The notes under the pieces: model-generated
Databases searched by the model: none
Told to the model about the DNA's origin: nothing
The model's input: only the letters and a program-made list of their open reading frames with translations
Translations under genes and position numbers: made by a program
From: Nocardioides donggukensis
GTDB lineage: Bacteria; Actinomycetota; Actinomycetes; Propionibacteriales; Nocardioidaceae
Assembly: GCF_014842875.1 (NCBI RefSeq)
Contig: NZ_JACYXZ010000001.1
Location: forward strand, 248,001 to 312,000
Length of the DNA stretch: 64,000 nt
Direction of reading: 5' to 3'
Part shown: piece after piece, positions 1 through 8,002 of the stretch
Layout: each line of letters starts with the position of its first letter
Numbering within the stretch: the stretch's first letter is position 1

Positions 1-435
1 CTGGTGGCGGGCTGGCGCAAGGCCGAGGCCGCCTTCGTCGAGCTGGCGCACGTGCACGAGCTCGCGGTCACCCGCAGTCGGCTCGCCGCCGTCCTCCGGG
101 CCGCCGGCGACACGGCCGCGGCGCGGGAGGTGGCGGACCTGGCCCGGGCCGCGGCCACCGAGCTCGGCGCGGTCACCGTCCTCGGCGACCTGCGGCTCCT
201 CGGGAGCTCCCCGCAGCGCGCCGAGCCGGCGGGCGGGGTCGGGCTGACGCCCCGCGAGACCGAGATCCTCACGCTGGTCGCGGCCGGGCGCAGCAACGGC
301 GAGATCGGACGACAGCTCTTCATCAGCACCAAGACGGTCAGCGTCCACGTGTCCAACATCCTCGGGAAGCTCGGCGCCGCGGGGCGGACCGAGGCGGCGG
401 CGATCGGCCGGAGGCGGGGGCTCATCGACGCCTGA
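1..435 (+). CDS. LuxR-type regulator, C-terminal part
   Basis: The reading frame is open from the first base, so only the last 144 codons are visible and the true start lies outside the window. The C-terminal ~65 residues form a LuxR/FixJ-type DNA-binding domain: LTPRETEILTLVAAGRSNGEI, then a recognition helix STKTVSVHVSNILGKLG. The part before it is Ala/Arg/Leu-rich helical sequence of the kind found in TPR-like regions of large ATP-binding LuxR (LAL) regulators. The LAL assignment is inference because no ATPase part is visible. The 170 bp after it hold only the promoter of the next gene. Confidence 0.85.
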   Translation: MVAGWRKAEAAFVELAHVHELAVTRSRLAAVLRAAGDTAAAREVADLARAAATELGAVTVLGDLRLLGSSPQRAEPAGGVGLTPRETEILTLVAAGRSNGEIGRQLFISTKTVSVHVSNILGKLGAAGRTEAAAIGRRRGLIDA

Positions 436-592
436 CCGACGCCCGCCCCTACGCCTCCCCGACGTCCCGGGTCGGCGTCGTCGGGACCCGCGTCGGCCCG
501 CTGCGGGCCTGCGTCCGGCCCGGGGTCGTGCCTGCGTCGGGCCTGCGGGCTCCGGGTGACCGGCGCCACAGCCGGGCACTGCTACCCGCGCG

Positions 593-598
593 TAGCAT
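593..598 (+). promoter_or_regulatory. -10-like TAGCAT 7 nt before the P450 start
   Basis: TAGCAT is followed by CACCGGC and then the ATG at 606. There is no Shine-Dalgarno sequence, so the message is probably leaderless. No convincing -35 is seen. Confidence 0.45.
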
Positions 599-605
599 CA
601 CCGGC

Positions 606-1994
606 ATGGCCCTCACCGACGAGCAGGTCGACCGCCTGACCGACGAACGCTTCGCCCACACCCGACCGACCTCGGGACGGCGGCGGATCCCGGCCGCCGA
701 GCTCCCGCCGGGCCTGCCGTGGCCGGCGTTCCTGCAGAGCGTGGGCCTGCTGCGCTTCCGGCACAGGTTCGTGCCGTGGATGCACCGGCGCTACGGCGAC
801 GTGTTCACGGTCCGGCTCATCCCGGGCGGGCAGCCGCTGGTGCTGTTCGCCCGCCCCGAGCACGCCAAGGAGATCTTCGCCGGGGACCCGGAGGTCTTCC
901 ACGCCGGCAAGGGCAACGCCGTCCTGGGGCCGATCATGGGCGAGCACTCCCTGCTGCTCCAGGACAGCACCGAGCACAAGCGGGCCCGCAAGCTGCTGAT
1001 GCCGGCCTTCAACGGCGCCGCCCTGCGCGGCTACGAGTCGCTGGTCACCGAGCTGGCGCGGGACGAGGTGTCCCGATGGCAGGACGGTTCGACCTTCCGC
1101 TCGCTGGACCGGATGAACGCGCTGACCCTCGAGGTGATCCTCCGGGTGGTGTTCGGGGTGACCGACGAGGCGCGGCTGGCGACCCTGCGGCCGCGGGTCA
1201 ACGAGACCGTCAACATCAGCCCGGCGATCCTGCTCGGCTGGGGGTGGCCGCGGCTCCAGCGGTTCGGCCCCTGGAAGGCGCAGGTCGAGAACCAGCGGGA
1301 GCTGGACCGGCTGATCTACGCCGAGATCGGCGAGCGGCGGGCGGCCGAGGACCTGGCCGAGCGCAGCGACGTACTCTCCCGCCTCATCCGAGCCGACGAC
1401 GACGGGGACGCGCTCAGCGACGCCGAGCTGCGCGACCAGCTCGTGACCCTGCTGCTGGCCGGCCACGAGACCACGGCGACCGCGTTGGCCTGGGCGCTGC
1501 ACGAGCTGGGGCGCGACCCGGTCCAGCTGGAGCGGGCCCGCGCCGCCGCGCTCGCGGAGGACGACGGCCACCTCGAGGCGGTGATGAAGGAGTCGATGCG
1601 GCTGCACCCGGTGATCCCCATGGTCGTGCGGACCCTGATGCGGCCCGTGACGATCGGCGGGGTCGACCTGCCCGCCGGGGCCACGATCGGGCCCTCGATC
1701 CTGCTGGCCCACGCGCGGGAGGAGAACCACCAGGACCCGACCACGTTCCGTCCCGAGCGGTTCCTCGAGCACCACGACAACCGGGTGGGCCCGGCGCCGA
1801 ACACCTGGCTGCCGTTCGGCGGTGGGGTGCGCCGCTGCATCGGCGCCGGCTTCTCGCTGATGGAGGGCGTCGCCGTGCTGCGCGAGGTGCTGCTCGCCGT
1901 CGACGTCACCGCGATCGGCGAGGACGAGCCGAAGGTCCGCAACATCACCTCGGTGCCTCGCCGCGGCGCGCAGATCCGGGTCGCCCGCCACTGA
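606..1994 (+). CDS. cytochrome P450
   Basis: Heme-thiolate monooxygenase of 462 residues, a normal P450 length. The I-helix oxygen-binding motif AGHETTATAL lies near residue 284, the K-helix E-x-x-R (KESMRLHP) near 329, and the heme-binding loop FGGGVRRCIG has its Cys near 411. There is no N-terminal membrane anchor, so it is probably soluble and fed electrons by separate ferredoxin proteins, none of which is nearby. The ATG at 606 is chosen because it follows a -10-like TAGCAT by 7 nt; the upstream in-frame extension is low-complexity. The substrate cannot be told from sequence. It resembles general bacterial class I P450s more than any pathway-specific one. Confidence 0.93.
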   Translation: MALTDEQVDRLTDERFAHTRPTSGRRRIPAAELPPGLPWPAFLQSVGLLRFRHRFVPWMHRRYGDVFTVRLIPGGQPLVLFARPEHAKEIFAGDPEVFHAGKGNAVLGPIMGEHSLLLQDSTEHKRARKLLMPAFNGAALRGYESLVTELARDEVSRWQDGSTFRSLDRMNALTLEVILRVVFGVTDEARLATLRPRVNETVNISPAILLGWGWPRLQRFGPWKAQVENQRELDRLIYAEIGERRAAEDLAERSDVLSRLIRADDDGDALSDAELRDQLVTLLLAGHETTATALAWALHELGRDPVQLERARAAALAEDDGHLEAVMKESMRLHPVIPMVVRTLMRPVTIGGVDLPAGATIGPSILLAHAREENHQDPTTFRPERFLEHHDNRVGPAPNTWLPFGGGVRRCIGAGFSLMEGVAVLREVLLAVDVTAIGEDEPKVRNITSVPRRGAQIRVARH

Positions 1995-2025
1995 GGTCGC
2001 CCAGTCCGCCCCCGCGCGCCCAAGG

Positions 2026-2200
2026 TCCGCAATTGCCGCCGAATGACATGGATCCGGCCCGAGAACGTGCAATTCGCCCGCATTTGCGGCCGAATGACAT
2101 GGCCGGGCCGCCCCCACCTGTCCAACAGCCGCAATTGCGGCCGAATGACATGGATCTGGTCGGAAAATGTGTCGCAGGGCCGCAATTGCGGCCGTTCGAC
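2026..2200 (+). repeat. 51-bp-period palindromic repeat array (4 units)
   Basis: Four copies of a palindrome, GCCGCAATTGCGGC or a one- or two-base variant, are centred at 2032.5, 2083.5, 2134.5 and 2185.5, exactly 51 bp apart. The first three are followed by CGAATGACATGG. Units 1 and 3 also resemble each other through the rest of the 51 bp (GGATC-(C/T)-GG...GAA), so the spacers are not unique. The array fills most of the 295-bp gap between the P450 and the anchored protein. Related copies occur at 24261 and 57377 in the same orientation. Confidence 0.85.
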
Positions 2201-2289
2201 CAGTTCGGGGGAGCGGGAGCGGTGCCGCGCATCGGGGCGCCTGCAACAATGTCGGTGACCGAGCGTACGTCGCGGGGGAGGTGACCCAG

Positions 2290-2859
2290 ATGGCCGACAC
2301 ACAGGACCGGCCGGTGCTCAGCGGGCTGGTGGCCCTGGTCGCTGTCGCCGTGGTCGTGGGTCTGCTGGCCGGCGTGGCCGCGCTGATGGGCAGTCGGGTG
2401 CTCGGCCTCGACGGCGCCAGCGCTGGGGGCTCGGGTGATGCGGCCGCGGGCGAGTCGCTGTACCTGCCGAAGCCGGTGCCCACCGAGGAGTCCGAGGGCC
2501 CACTGTTCTCGTTCGCGCCCGGCGTGGAGGAGCAGCCCCAGAAGAAGAGCAAGAAGCCCTCCAAGCAGCCCAAGAAGAAGCCGCAGCCGAAGATCTCACT
2601 CAGCGCAGGGTCGAACCAGGTCGCCGCGGGCGGGCAGCTCTACCTCACCGGCGTCTACCCGGGCGGCGAGGGCGTGGTCCTCGACATCGAGTCGCGCCAG
2701 GGCGGCGGCGCCTGGCAGGAGTTCCCGCTCGACGTGAACGTCTCCAACGAGACCTTCACCACCTACGTCGAGACCTTCCGCACCGGCCGCATCCAGTGGC
2801 GGATGCGCGACGCCTCGCGGAAGCTGTTCTCGAACCCGGTGACGGTCCAGCACGGCTGA
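2290..2859 (+). CDS. membrane-anchored secreted protein, Lys-rich linker
   Basis: A 189-residue protein of unknown function. Residues ~9-33 form one strong transmembrane segment (LSGLVALVAVAVVVGLLAG). A Ser/Gly/Pro-rich stretch follows, then a very basic linker (KKSKKPSKQPKKKPQPK) near residues 82-98, and a C-terminal ~85-residue part that looks like a small beta-sandwich (SLSAGSNQVAAGGQLYLTG). The topology suggests a signal-anchor with the C-terminal domain outside the cell; a polymer-binding role is only a guess. The ATG at 2290 is chosen because GGGGGAG ends 9 nt before it; GTG at 2281 is an alternative. Its 3' end overlaps the convergent transporter gene. Confidence 0.75.
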   Translation: MADTQDRPVLSGLVALVAVAVVVGLLAGVAALMGSRVLGLDGASAGGSGDAAAGESLYLPKPVPTEESEGPLFSFAPGVEEQPQKKSKKPSKQPKKKPQPKISLSAGSNQVAAGGQLYLTGVYPGGEGVVLDIESRQGGGAWQEFPLDVNVSNETFTTYVETFRTGRIQWRMRDASRKLFSNPVTVQHG

Positions 2860-3744
2860 GAGGCCGGCCGCGAGCCGACCGGAGACCGCCGGCTGACCGG
2901 CGAGGACTCCGCCGAGGACCAGCACCATGCCCACCGCCTGTGCGGTGCCGAACACCTCGCCGACCACCACGGCGCCCAGCGTCGTGCCGACGACCGGGTT
3001 GAGCAGTCCGACCAGGGAGACGGCCCCCGCCGGCATCCGGGTCAGCCCGTGGAACCAGCAGACGTAGGCCAGTGCCGTGCCGATCGCTCCCAGCCACACG
3101 AACCCTGCCGCCGCGGGTACGTCGACGGCCGGGGGCGGGCCCTCGACCAGCAGGGCGATCGGCACCAGCAGCAGCCCGCCGGCGACCAGCTGCCACGACA
3201 CCAGCGTGACCAGGTCGACCGGCGCCGGCCACCGCTTCACCATGACGAACCCCAGCGCCGAGACCAGCACCGACCCGAACGCCCCCACCAGCCCCGCCGT
3301 CGACATCTCGCCCGGTGCCCGCAGCACCAGCAGCCCAACGCCGCCCAGCCCGACCAGCGCGGCCAGCACCCGCACCGTGCCTGGCCGCTCACGGAGCAGC
3401 AGGAAGGCCAGGGCCATCACGGCCAGGGGCGAGCTGGCCTGCAGGGTCGCCGCCAGCCCGCCGGGCAGGTGGTAGGCGGCGAGGAAGATCAGCGGGAAGA
3501 AGAGCCCGATGTTCAGCCAGCCCAGGAGCGTGGCGCGCCACCACCAGCTCCCGGTCGGCAGCCGGCGGCGCCAGGCGAGCAGCAGCAGCCCGGCCGGCAG
3601 GGCCCGGACGGCGGCCGCGAACAGCGGCCGGTCCGGGGGCAGGAACTCGGCGGTGACGAGGTACGTCGTCCCCCAGGCGGCGGGAGCCACCGCGGTGATC
3701 AGGGCCGTGGTCAGCGACGGCCGCGCCGATGAGATGCTTTCCAT
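2596..3744 (-). CDS. EamA-family drug/metabolite exporter
   Basis: Inner-membrane transporter of the EamA (DMT) superfamily with about ten hydrophobic helices in two repeats (AAWGTTYLVTAEFL... and VSALGFVMVKRW...). The family exports metabolites, amino acids or drugs; the substrate is unknown. The conserved core ends near residue 290 (GVLAGQPAVSGR), but no in-frame stop occurs until 2596. The predicted protein is therefore 382 residues and overlaps the convergent gene by 264 bp, so the tail may be read-through sequence. The ATG at 3744 lies inside a candidate operator. The gene is divergent from the MarR regulator, with 39 bp between starts, and is its likely target. Confidence 0.82.
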   Translation of the reverse strand: MESISSARPSLTTALITAVAPAAWGTTYLVTAEFLPPDRPLFAAAVRALPAGLLLLAWRRRLPTGSWWWRATLLGWLNIGLFFPLIFLAAYHLPGGLAATLQASSPLAVMALAFLLLRERPGTVRVLAALVGLGGVGLLVLRAPGEMSTAGLVGAFGSVLVSALGFVMVKRWPAPVDLVTLVSWQLVAGGLLLVPIALLVEGPPPAVDVPAAAGFVWLGAIGTALAYVCWFHGLTRMPAGAVSLVGLLNPVVGTTLGAVVVGEVFGTAQAVGMVLVLGGVLAGQPAVSGRLAAGLSAVLDRHRVREQLPRGVAHPPLDAAGAEGLDVGGEGLVGDVHVERELLPGAAALARLDVEDHALAARVDAGEVELPARGDLVRPCAE

Positions 3745-3777
3745 GGAAGACAGAATCTCTTCCGGGGAAGATATATT
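3735..3777. promoter_or_regulatory. divergent MarR/EamA promoters with paired operators
   Basis: Two related palindromes lie here: CTTTCCATGGAAGA (3737-3750) and TCTTCCGGGGAAGA (3758-3771). Both fit TCTTCC-NN-GGAAGA, and their centres are 21 bp apart, two helical turns. The second extends to a 20-bp imperfect palindrome, 3755-3774. A -10-like TATATT (3772-3777) lies 6 nt before the MarR ATG. On the minus strand GATTCT (3757-3752) lies 7 nt before the transporter ATG. Each operator would block one or both promoters. Binding by the MarR protein is inferred from position. Confidence 0.7.
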
Positions 3778-3783
3778 CCGGCC

Positions 3784-4290
3784 ATGGCAGACCAGGACCC
3801 GACCCCCGACCACGTCAGCCGGATCATGGCCCAGTGGCAGCGGGAGCGCCCGGACCTGGACGTGAGTCCGATGGCGGTGATCGGCCGCTTGCACCGGCTG
3901 GCCGCCGCCCTCGACGCCGAGCTCCGCACCGTCTTCGCGGCCGAGGGACTCTCCGACGGCGAGTTCGACCTGCTGGCGACGCTGCGCCGCGCCGGTGACC
4001 CGTTCGAGCTGACGCCGGGTGAGATCGCGGCCAGCACGATGGTCACCTCCGGCGCGGTCACCAAACGGGTGGACCGCCTGGCCCGCGCCGGGCTGGTCGC
4101 GCGCGCCCCCTCGGCCTCCGACGGGCGGTCCCGCCGGGTCCGGCTCACTGCCGAGGGGCGGACGCTCGTGGACCGGGTGCTCGAGCGGCACCTGGCCAAC
4201 GAGCGTCGGCTGCTCCTCGGGCTGGACGGACGCCAGAGGGCCCAGCTCGCACGCCTGCTGGAGGAGTGGGGCCGGGCCCTCGGGGTCTGA
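3784..4290 (+). CDS. MarR-family transcriptional regulator
   Basis: A 168-residue winged-helix repressor. The DNA-binding core runs from about residue 77: LTPGEIAASTMVTSGAVTKR is the helix-turn-helix, followed by a wing with SDGRSRRVRLT and a long dimerisation helix at the C-terminus. MarR proteins bind palindromes as dimers and release them on binding small aromatic ligands. Two matching palindromes lie directly upstream, so the gene probably represses itself and the divergent EamA exporter. The ATG at 3784 follows TATATT by 6 nt, which suggests a leaderless message. The effector is unknown. Confidence 0.92.
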   Translation: MADQDPTPDHVSRIMAQWQRERPDLDVSPMAVIGRLHRLAAALDAELRTVFAAEGLSDGEFDLLATLRRAGDPFELTPGEIAASTMVTSGAVTKRVDRLARAGLVARAPSASDGRSRRVRLTAEGRTLVDRVLERHLANERRLLLGLDGRQRAQLARLLEEWGRALGV

Positions 4291-4322
4291 GCCTGCCCGG
4301 CGCGCGGCCGGGAGAGGTGGCT

Positions 4323-5168
4323 CTAGTCGGGGATGAAGTCGAACGTGCTCGGGTCCGGACCGATCCGGCCGGCGGAGCCCTGGTCGAGCGCGGTGATCGC
4401 CTCGACCTCGTCGGGGGTGAGGGAGAAGTCGAAGATCTCGAAGTTCTCGCGCATCCGCTCCACCTTCATCGACTTGGGGAAGACGATGTCGCCCCGCTCG
4501 ACGTGCCAGCGCAGCGTCACCTGGGACTCCGTCCTGCCGTGCTTCTCGCCGATCTCGCGGATGACGTCGTTGCCGAGCACCTTGCCCTGGGCGATCGGCG
4601 ACCAGGCCTCGGTGAGCACCCGGTGGCCGGCCCCGGAGGCCCGGGCGGCCTCGTTGCCGAAGAACGGGTGCACCTCGATCTGGTTGACGGCCGGGAGGAC
4701 GCCGGTCTCGTCGATGATCCGGTCGAGGTGGTCGGGCTCGAAGTTCGAGACCCCGATCGATCGGGCCCGGCCGTCCTGGGCGAGCTCGGCCAGCACCTGC
4801 CAGGTCGAGACGTAGTCGCCGACGTAGCGCGTCGGCAGCGGCCAGTGGATGAGGAAGAGGTCCACGTGGTCCAGGCCGAGTGCCTCGAGGGAGGTGTCGA
4901 AGGCGCGCCGGGCGTCGTCGGGTCGGTGGAAGCCGTTGTTGAGCTTGGTCGTCACGAACAGGTCGTCCCGGGCCAGGCCGGAGGAGGCCAGGGCGGCGCC
5001 GACGCCTGCCTCGTTCTGGTACATCTGCGCCGTGTCGATGTGCCGGTAGCCGACCTCGAGGGCGCTGGTCACCGTCGCCTCGGTCTCCTCGGGCGGCACC
5101 TGGAAGACGCCGAAGCCGAGCTGGGGGATGGAGTGGCCGTCGTTCATGGTCAGTGCGGGGACAGTCAT
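4323..5168 (-). CDS. aldo/keto reductase
   Basis: NADPH-dependent oxidoreductase of the AKR superfamily, 281 residues, closest in type to 2,5-diketo-D-gluconate reductases. The catalytic tetrad is visible: Asp45 and Tyr50 in HIDTAQMY, Lys75 in VTTKLNNG and His108 in LIHWPLP. The C-terminal cofactor loop contains FPKSMKVERMRENFEI. The ATG at 5168 is chosen because the family begins at MTVPALTMNDG; the open frame upstream is not family-like. A -10-like TAGGGA (5179-5174, minus strand) lies 5 nt before it. The gene converges on the MarR gene with a 32-bp gap. The physiological carbonyl substrate is unknown. Confidence 0.92.
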   Translation of the reverse strand: MTVPALTMNDGHSIPQLGFGVFQVPPEETEATVTSALEVGYRHIDTAQMYQNEAGVGAALASSGLARDDLFVTTKLNNGFHRPDDARRAFDTSLEALGLDHVDLFLIHWPLPTRYVGDYVSTWQVLAELAQDGRARSIGVSNFEPDHLDRIIDETGVLPAVNQIEVHPFFGNEAARASGAGHRVLTEAWSPIAQGKVLGNDVIREIGEKHGRTESQVTLRWHVERGDIVFPKSMKVERMRENFEIFDFSLTPDEVEAITALDQGSAGRIGPDPSTFDFIPD

Positions 5169-5344
5169 AGGGGTCCCTACAACCATCCGCTGCCCTCTAT
5201 TCCCGTAGCCGAGGCTGTCGGGGGCGCCCGGTGTGCCGCTTGCCGAGGGCGGGCTAGCCTCGGGGCAGAGCCCGGACGGTCGAGTCCGGGTCGAGAGCGC
5301 AGTGGTCGGCCGGATCGCAGCCACCGACGGGTGATGGAGGGTGC

Positions 5345-5980
5345 ATGGGCGCCGGGTGGGGTGCGGGGGCACTGGTGGCAGGTATGGTCGCGACCGTGCT
5401 GCTGGGGCTGGTGCTGGTCACCGCCGACGACCGGGAGGCCCGGGTCTGGCCCCGCGTGACAGGGGTGCTCGTCGCCGGACTGGTCGTCGCGGGGTGCGCC
5501 TGGCTGACCCTCGCGCCGGTCCGCAGCGGTGCGGACACCGGCAGGGCCGTGTGCGGCACCAACCAGACCGCTCCGGCACAGCAGGACGACTGCGCCTCCG
5601 CCGTCACCCTCCGCCGGGTGCTGGTCTTCGTCCCCCTGAGCGTGGTCGGCATCGGTGCGGCCGGCGCCCTGCTGCTGCCGGCGATCCGTCGGCCAGCTCC
5701 CGACCGGCCCGCTGCCGACCGACCCGCTCCGGGGCGGGTGGCCGGGGACGCCGCGGCGGGGGGCGCCACGGGCCGGCGGAGTGCGGCCCCGACGAGTGCG
5801 GCCCCGACGGCAGCGGACAGGGCGGGTGCGGACCCCAAGAGGCGGGCGACCAGTCGCTCGGCCGGACGGTCAGCCCGGGAGCGCCCCGCCGGGCGCCGCG
5901 CCGCACCCACGCCCCGGTCGACACGCGGCCGTCGTACCGGCCGGCGCCGGGACGGCCGGGAGGACCCTGAGACAAGTTGA
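5345..5980 (+). CDS. small membrane protein with Arg/Pro-rich tail
   Basis: A 211-residue protein with three predicted transmembrane helices (residues ~5-26, ~36-56 and ~90-112). A Cys pair in the loop between helices 2 and 3 (VCGTNQ and DDC) could form an extracytoplasmic disulfide. The last ~95 residues are a disordered, Arg/Ala/Pro-rich, strongly basic cytoplasmic tail. GGAGGG lies about 4 nt before the ATG. The stop codon (5978-5980) lies inside the HAIR operator of dnaK, so the 3' end of this transcript carries the HspR site. I recognise no family. Confidence 0.6.
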   Translation: MGAGWGAGALVAGMVATVLLGLVLVTADDREARVWPRVTGVLVAGLVVAGCAWLTLAPVRSGADTGRAVCGTNQTAPAQQDDCASAVTLRRVLVFVPLSVVGIGAAGALLLPAIRRPAPDRPAADRPAPGRVAGDAAAGGATGRRSAAPTSAAPTAADRAGADPKRRATSRSAGRSARERPAGRRAAPTPRSTRGRRTGRRRDGREDPETS

Positions 5981-5998
5981 GTTGAACGGACTCAACTT
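5974..5998. promoter_or_regulatory. HAIR operator (HspR-binding) of the dnaK operon
   Basis: A perfect inverted repeat, AAGTTGAGT, 7-nt spacer, ACTCAACTT. It matches the HspR-associated inverted repeat consensus CTTGAGT-N7-ACTCAAG except at the outermost base. It lies 130 bp before dnaK, and the cognate hspR is the fourth gene of the operon, giving the classic autoregulatory loop. The 130-nt leader has no other obvious element. Confidence 0.93.
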
Positions 5999-6127
5999 AT
6001 TTGTCAGACTTGTCGTAGCCGCGGCAGGATGTCTGCCGACGCGGCACGCCCCTGACGGGGTCCGTGCCCCGGCCACCCAGCACGGCAACCACCCTGTTCC
6101 ACGCATCCGCAACCCCGGAGGTACACC

Positions 6128-8002
6128 ATGGCTCGCGCGGTCGGCATCGACCTCGGCACGACGAACTCCGTCGTCTCGGTCCTCGAAGGTGGCGAACCCA
6201 CCGTCATCGCGAACGCAGAGGGTGCCCGCACCACCCCCTCGGTGGTCGCGTTCACCAAGTCCGGCGAGGTCCTCGTCGGTGAGGTCGCCAAGCGGCAGGC
6301 CGTCACCAACGTCGACCGGACCATCCGCTCGGTCAAGCGCCACATGGGCACCGACTGGTCCCAGCAGATCGACGACAAGTCGTTCACGCCCCAGCAGATC
6401 AGCGCCTTCGTGCTGCAGAAGCTCAAGCGTGACGCCGAGTCCTACCTGGGCGAGCCGGTCACCGACGCCGTGATCACCGTCCCGGCGTACTTCTCCGACG
6501 CCCAGCGTCAGGCCACCAAGGAGGCCGGCGAGATCGCCGGGCTGAACGTGAGCCGCATCGTCAACGAGCCGACCGCGGCCGCCCTGGCCTACGGCCTGGA
6601 CAAGGGCGACGACCAGACCATCCTGGTCTTCGACCTCGGTGGCGGCACCTTCGACGTGTCGCTGCTCGAGATCGGCGAGGGCGTCGTGGAGGTCAAGGCC
6701 ACCAGCGGTGACAACCACCTCGGCGGCGACGACTGGGACAACCGGGTCGTCGAGTGGATGGTCAAGCAGTTCAAGGCCAACAACAACGTCGACCTCGGCG
6801 CGGACAAGATCGCCAAGCAGCGCCTCCAGGAGGCCGCGGAGAAGGCGAAGATCGAGCTGTCCAGCTCGAGCGAGACCACGATCCACCTGCCCTACATCAC
6901 GCACGGCGAGTCCGGCCCGCTCCACTTCGAGGAGAAGCTGACCCGCTCCGAGTTCCAGAAGCTCACCTCCGACCTGCTCGACCGCACCAAGGCGCCCTTC
7001 CAGTCGGTGCTCAAGGACGGCGGCGTCGCGGTCAAGAACATCGACCACGTCGTGCTCGTCGGCGGATCCACGCGGATGCCGGCCGTCACCGAGGTCGTCA
7101 AGGAGCTGCTCGGCGGCAAGGAGCCCAACAAGGGCGTCAACCCCGACGAGGTCGTCGCGGTCGGCGCCGCGCTCCAGGCCGGCGTGCTCAAGGGCGAGGT
7201 CAAGGACGTCCTGCTGCTCGACGTCACCCCGCTCTCCCTCGGCATCGAGACCAAGGGCGGCGTGATGACCACCCTGATCGAGCGCAACACCACGATCCCG
7301 ACCAAGCGCTCGGAGATCTTCACCACCGCCGACGACAACCAGCCGTCGGTGGAGATCAAGGTCGCGCAGGGCGAGCGCCAGATGTGGGCGCAGAACCAGC
7401 CCCTCGGCAACTTCGAGCTCACCGGCCTGCCGCCGGCCCCGCGTGGGGTGCCGAAGATCGAGGTGACCTTCGACATCGACGCCAACGGCATCGTCCACGT
7501 CTCGGCGAAGGACCACGCGTCCGGCCGCGAGCAGTCGATGACGATCTCCGGCGGCTCCGCGCTGTCGAAGGACGAGATCGACCGGATGGTCAAGGAGGCC
7601 GAGCAGTACGCCGAGGAGGACGCGCAGCGGCGCGCCGCCGTCGACGCCCGCAACCAGGCCGACAGCCTCGTGTACACGACCGAGAAGTTCCTCACCGAGA
7701 ACGACGAGAAGCTGCCCGACGACGTCAAGACCGAGGTCCGTGCCGACGTCGACGCGCTCAAGGCCACCCTCGAGAACGACGAGGCCGGCGCCGAGGAGAT
7801 CGAGGCCGGGGTCACCAAGCTCGGTGAGTCCAGCCAGAAGATGGGCGCCGCGATGTACGCCGCCGCCGAGGCCGACGAGGCCGCCGCCGGTGGCAGCACC
7901 GGCAGCACCGGCGAGGGTGACGAGGACGTCGTCGACGCCGAGATCGTCGACGAGGGTTCGGCCGAGTCGGGCGAGGAGTCCGCCGAGGGTGAGAGCAAGT
8001 GA
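6128..8002 (+). CDS. dnaK: chaperone DnaK (Hsp70)
   Basis: ATP-dependent Hsp70 chaperone, 624 residues. The ATPase domain opens with [17 protein letters not shown] (residue 6) and carries [14 protein letters not shown] (~140) and [12 protein letters not shown] (~315). The substrate-binding domain follows [14 protein letters not shown]. The acidic C-terminus with [11 protein letters not shown] is typical of actinobacterial DnaK. GGAGG lies 7 nt before the ATG. It is the first gene of dnaK-grpE-dnaJ-hspR and overlaps grpE by 4 bp. Expression is expected to be repressed by HspR at the upstream HAIR site and induced when DnaK is titrated by unfolded protein. Confidence 0.99.
   Translation: MARAVGIDLGTTNSVVSVLEGGEPTVIANAEGARTTPSVVAFTKSGEVLVGEVAKRQAVTNVDRTIRSVKRHMGTDWSQQIDDKSFTPQQISAFVLQKLKRDAESYLGEPVTDAVITVPAYFSDAQRQATKEAGEIAGLNVSRIVNEPTAAALAYGLDKGDDQTILVFDLGGGTFDVSLLEIGEGVVEVKATSGDNHLGGDDWDNRVVEWMVKQFKANNNVDLGADKIAKQRLQEAAEKAKIELSSSSETTIHLPYITHGESGPLHFEEKLTRSEFQKLTSDLLDRTKAPFQSVLKDGGVAVKNIDHVVLVGGSTRMPAVTEVVKELLGGKEPNKGVNPDEVVAVGAALQAGVLKGEVKDVLLLDVTPLSLGIETKGGVMTTLIERNTTIPTKRSEIFTTADDNQPSVEIKVAQGERQMWAQNQPLGNFELTGLPPAPRGVPKIEVTFDIDANGIVHVSAKDHASGREQSMTISGGSALSKDEIDRMVKEAEQYAEEDAQRRAAVDARNQADSLVYTTEKFLTENDEKLPDDVKTEVRADVDALKATLENDEAGAEEIEAGVTKLGESSQKMGAAMYAAAEADEAAAGGSTGSTGEGDEDVVDAEIVDEGSAESGEESAEGESK

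Noticed and set aside
2026..2200. CRISPR-like array (palindromic repeats at constant spacing)
   Set aside because: The sequences between palindromes are themselves related between units, only four units exist and no cas genes are near. It is a dispersed 51-bp repeat.
2043..2258. Small ORF encoding a repeated NCGRMTW-type peptide
   Set aside because: It arises only because 51 bp is a multiple of three. It has no start signal, and the sequence is the intergenic repeat itself.
582..2573. Long minus-strand frame across the P450 gene
   Set aside because: It is a codon-bias shadow of the P450 gene, which has all its catalytic motifs on the plus strand. The same reasoning removes similar shadows over purL, lysS and the M20 gene.
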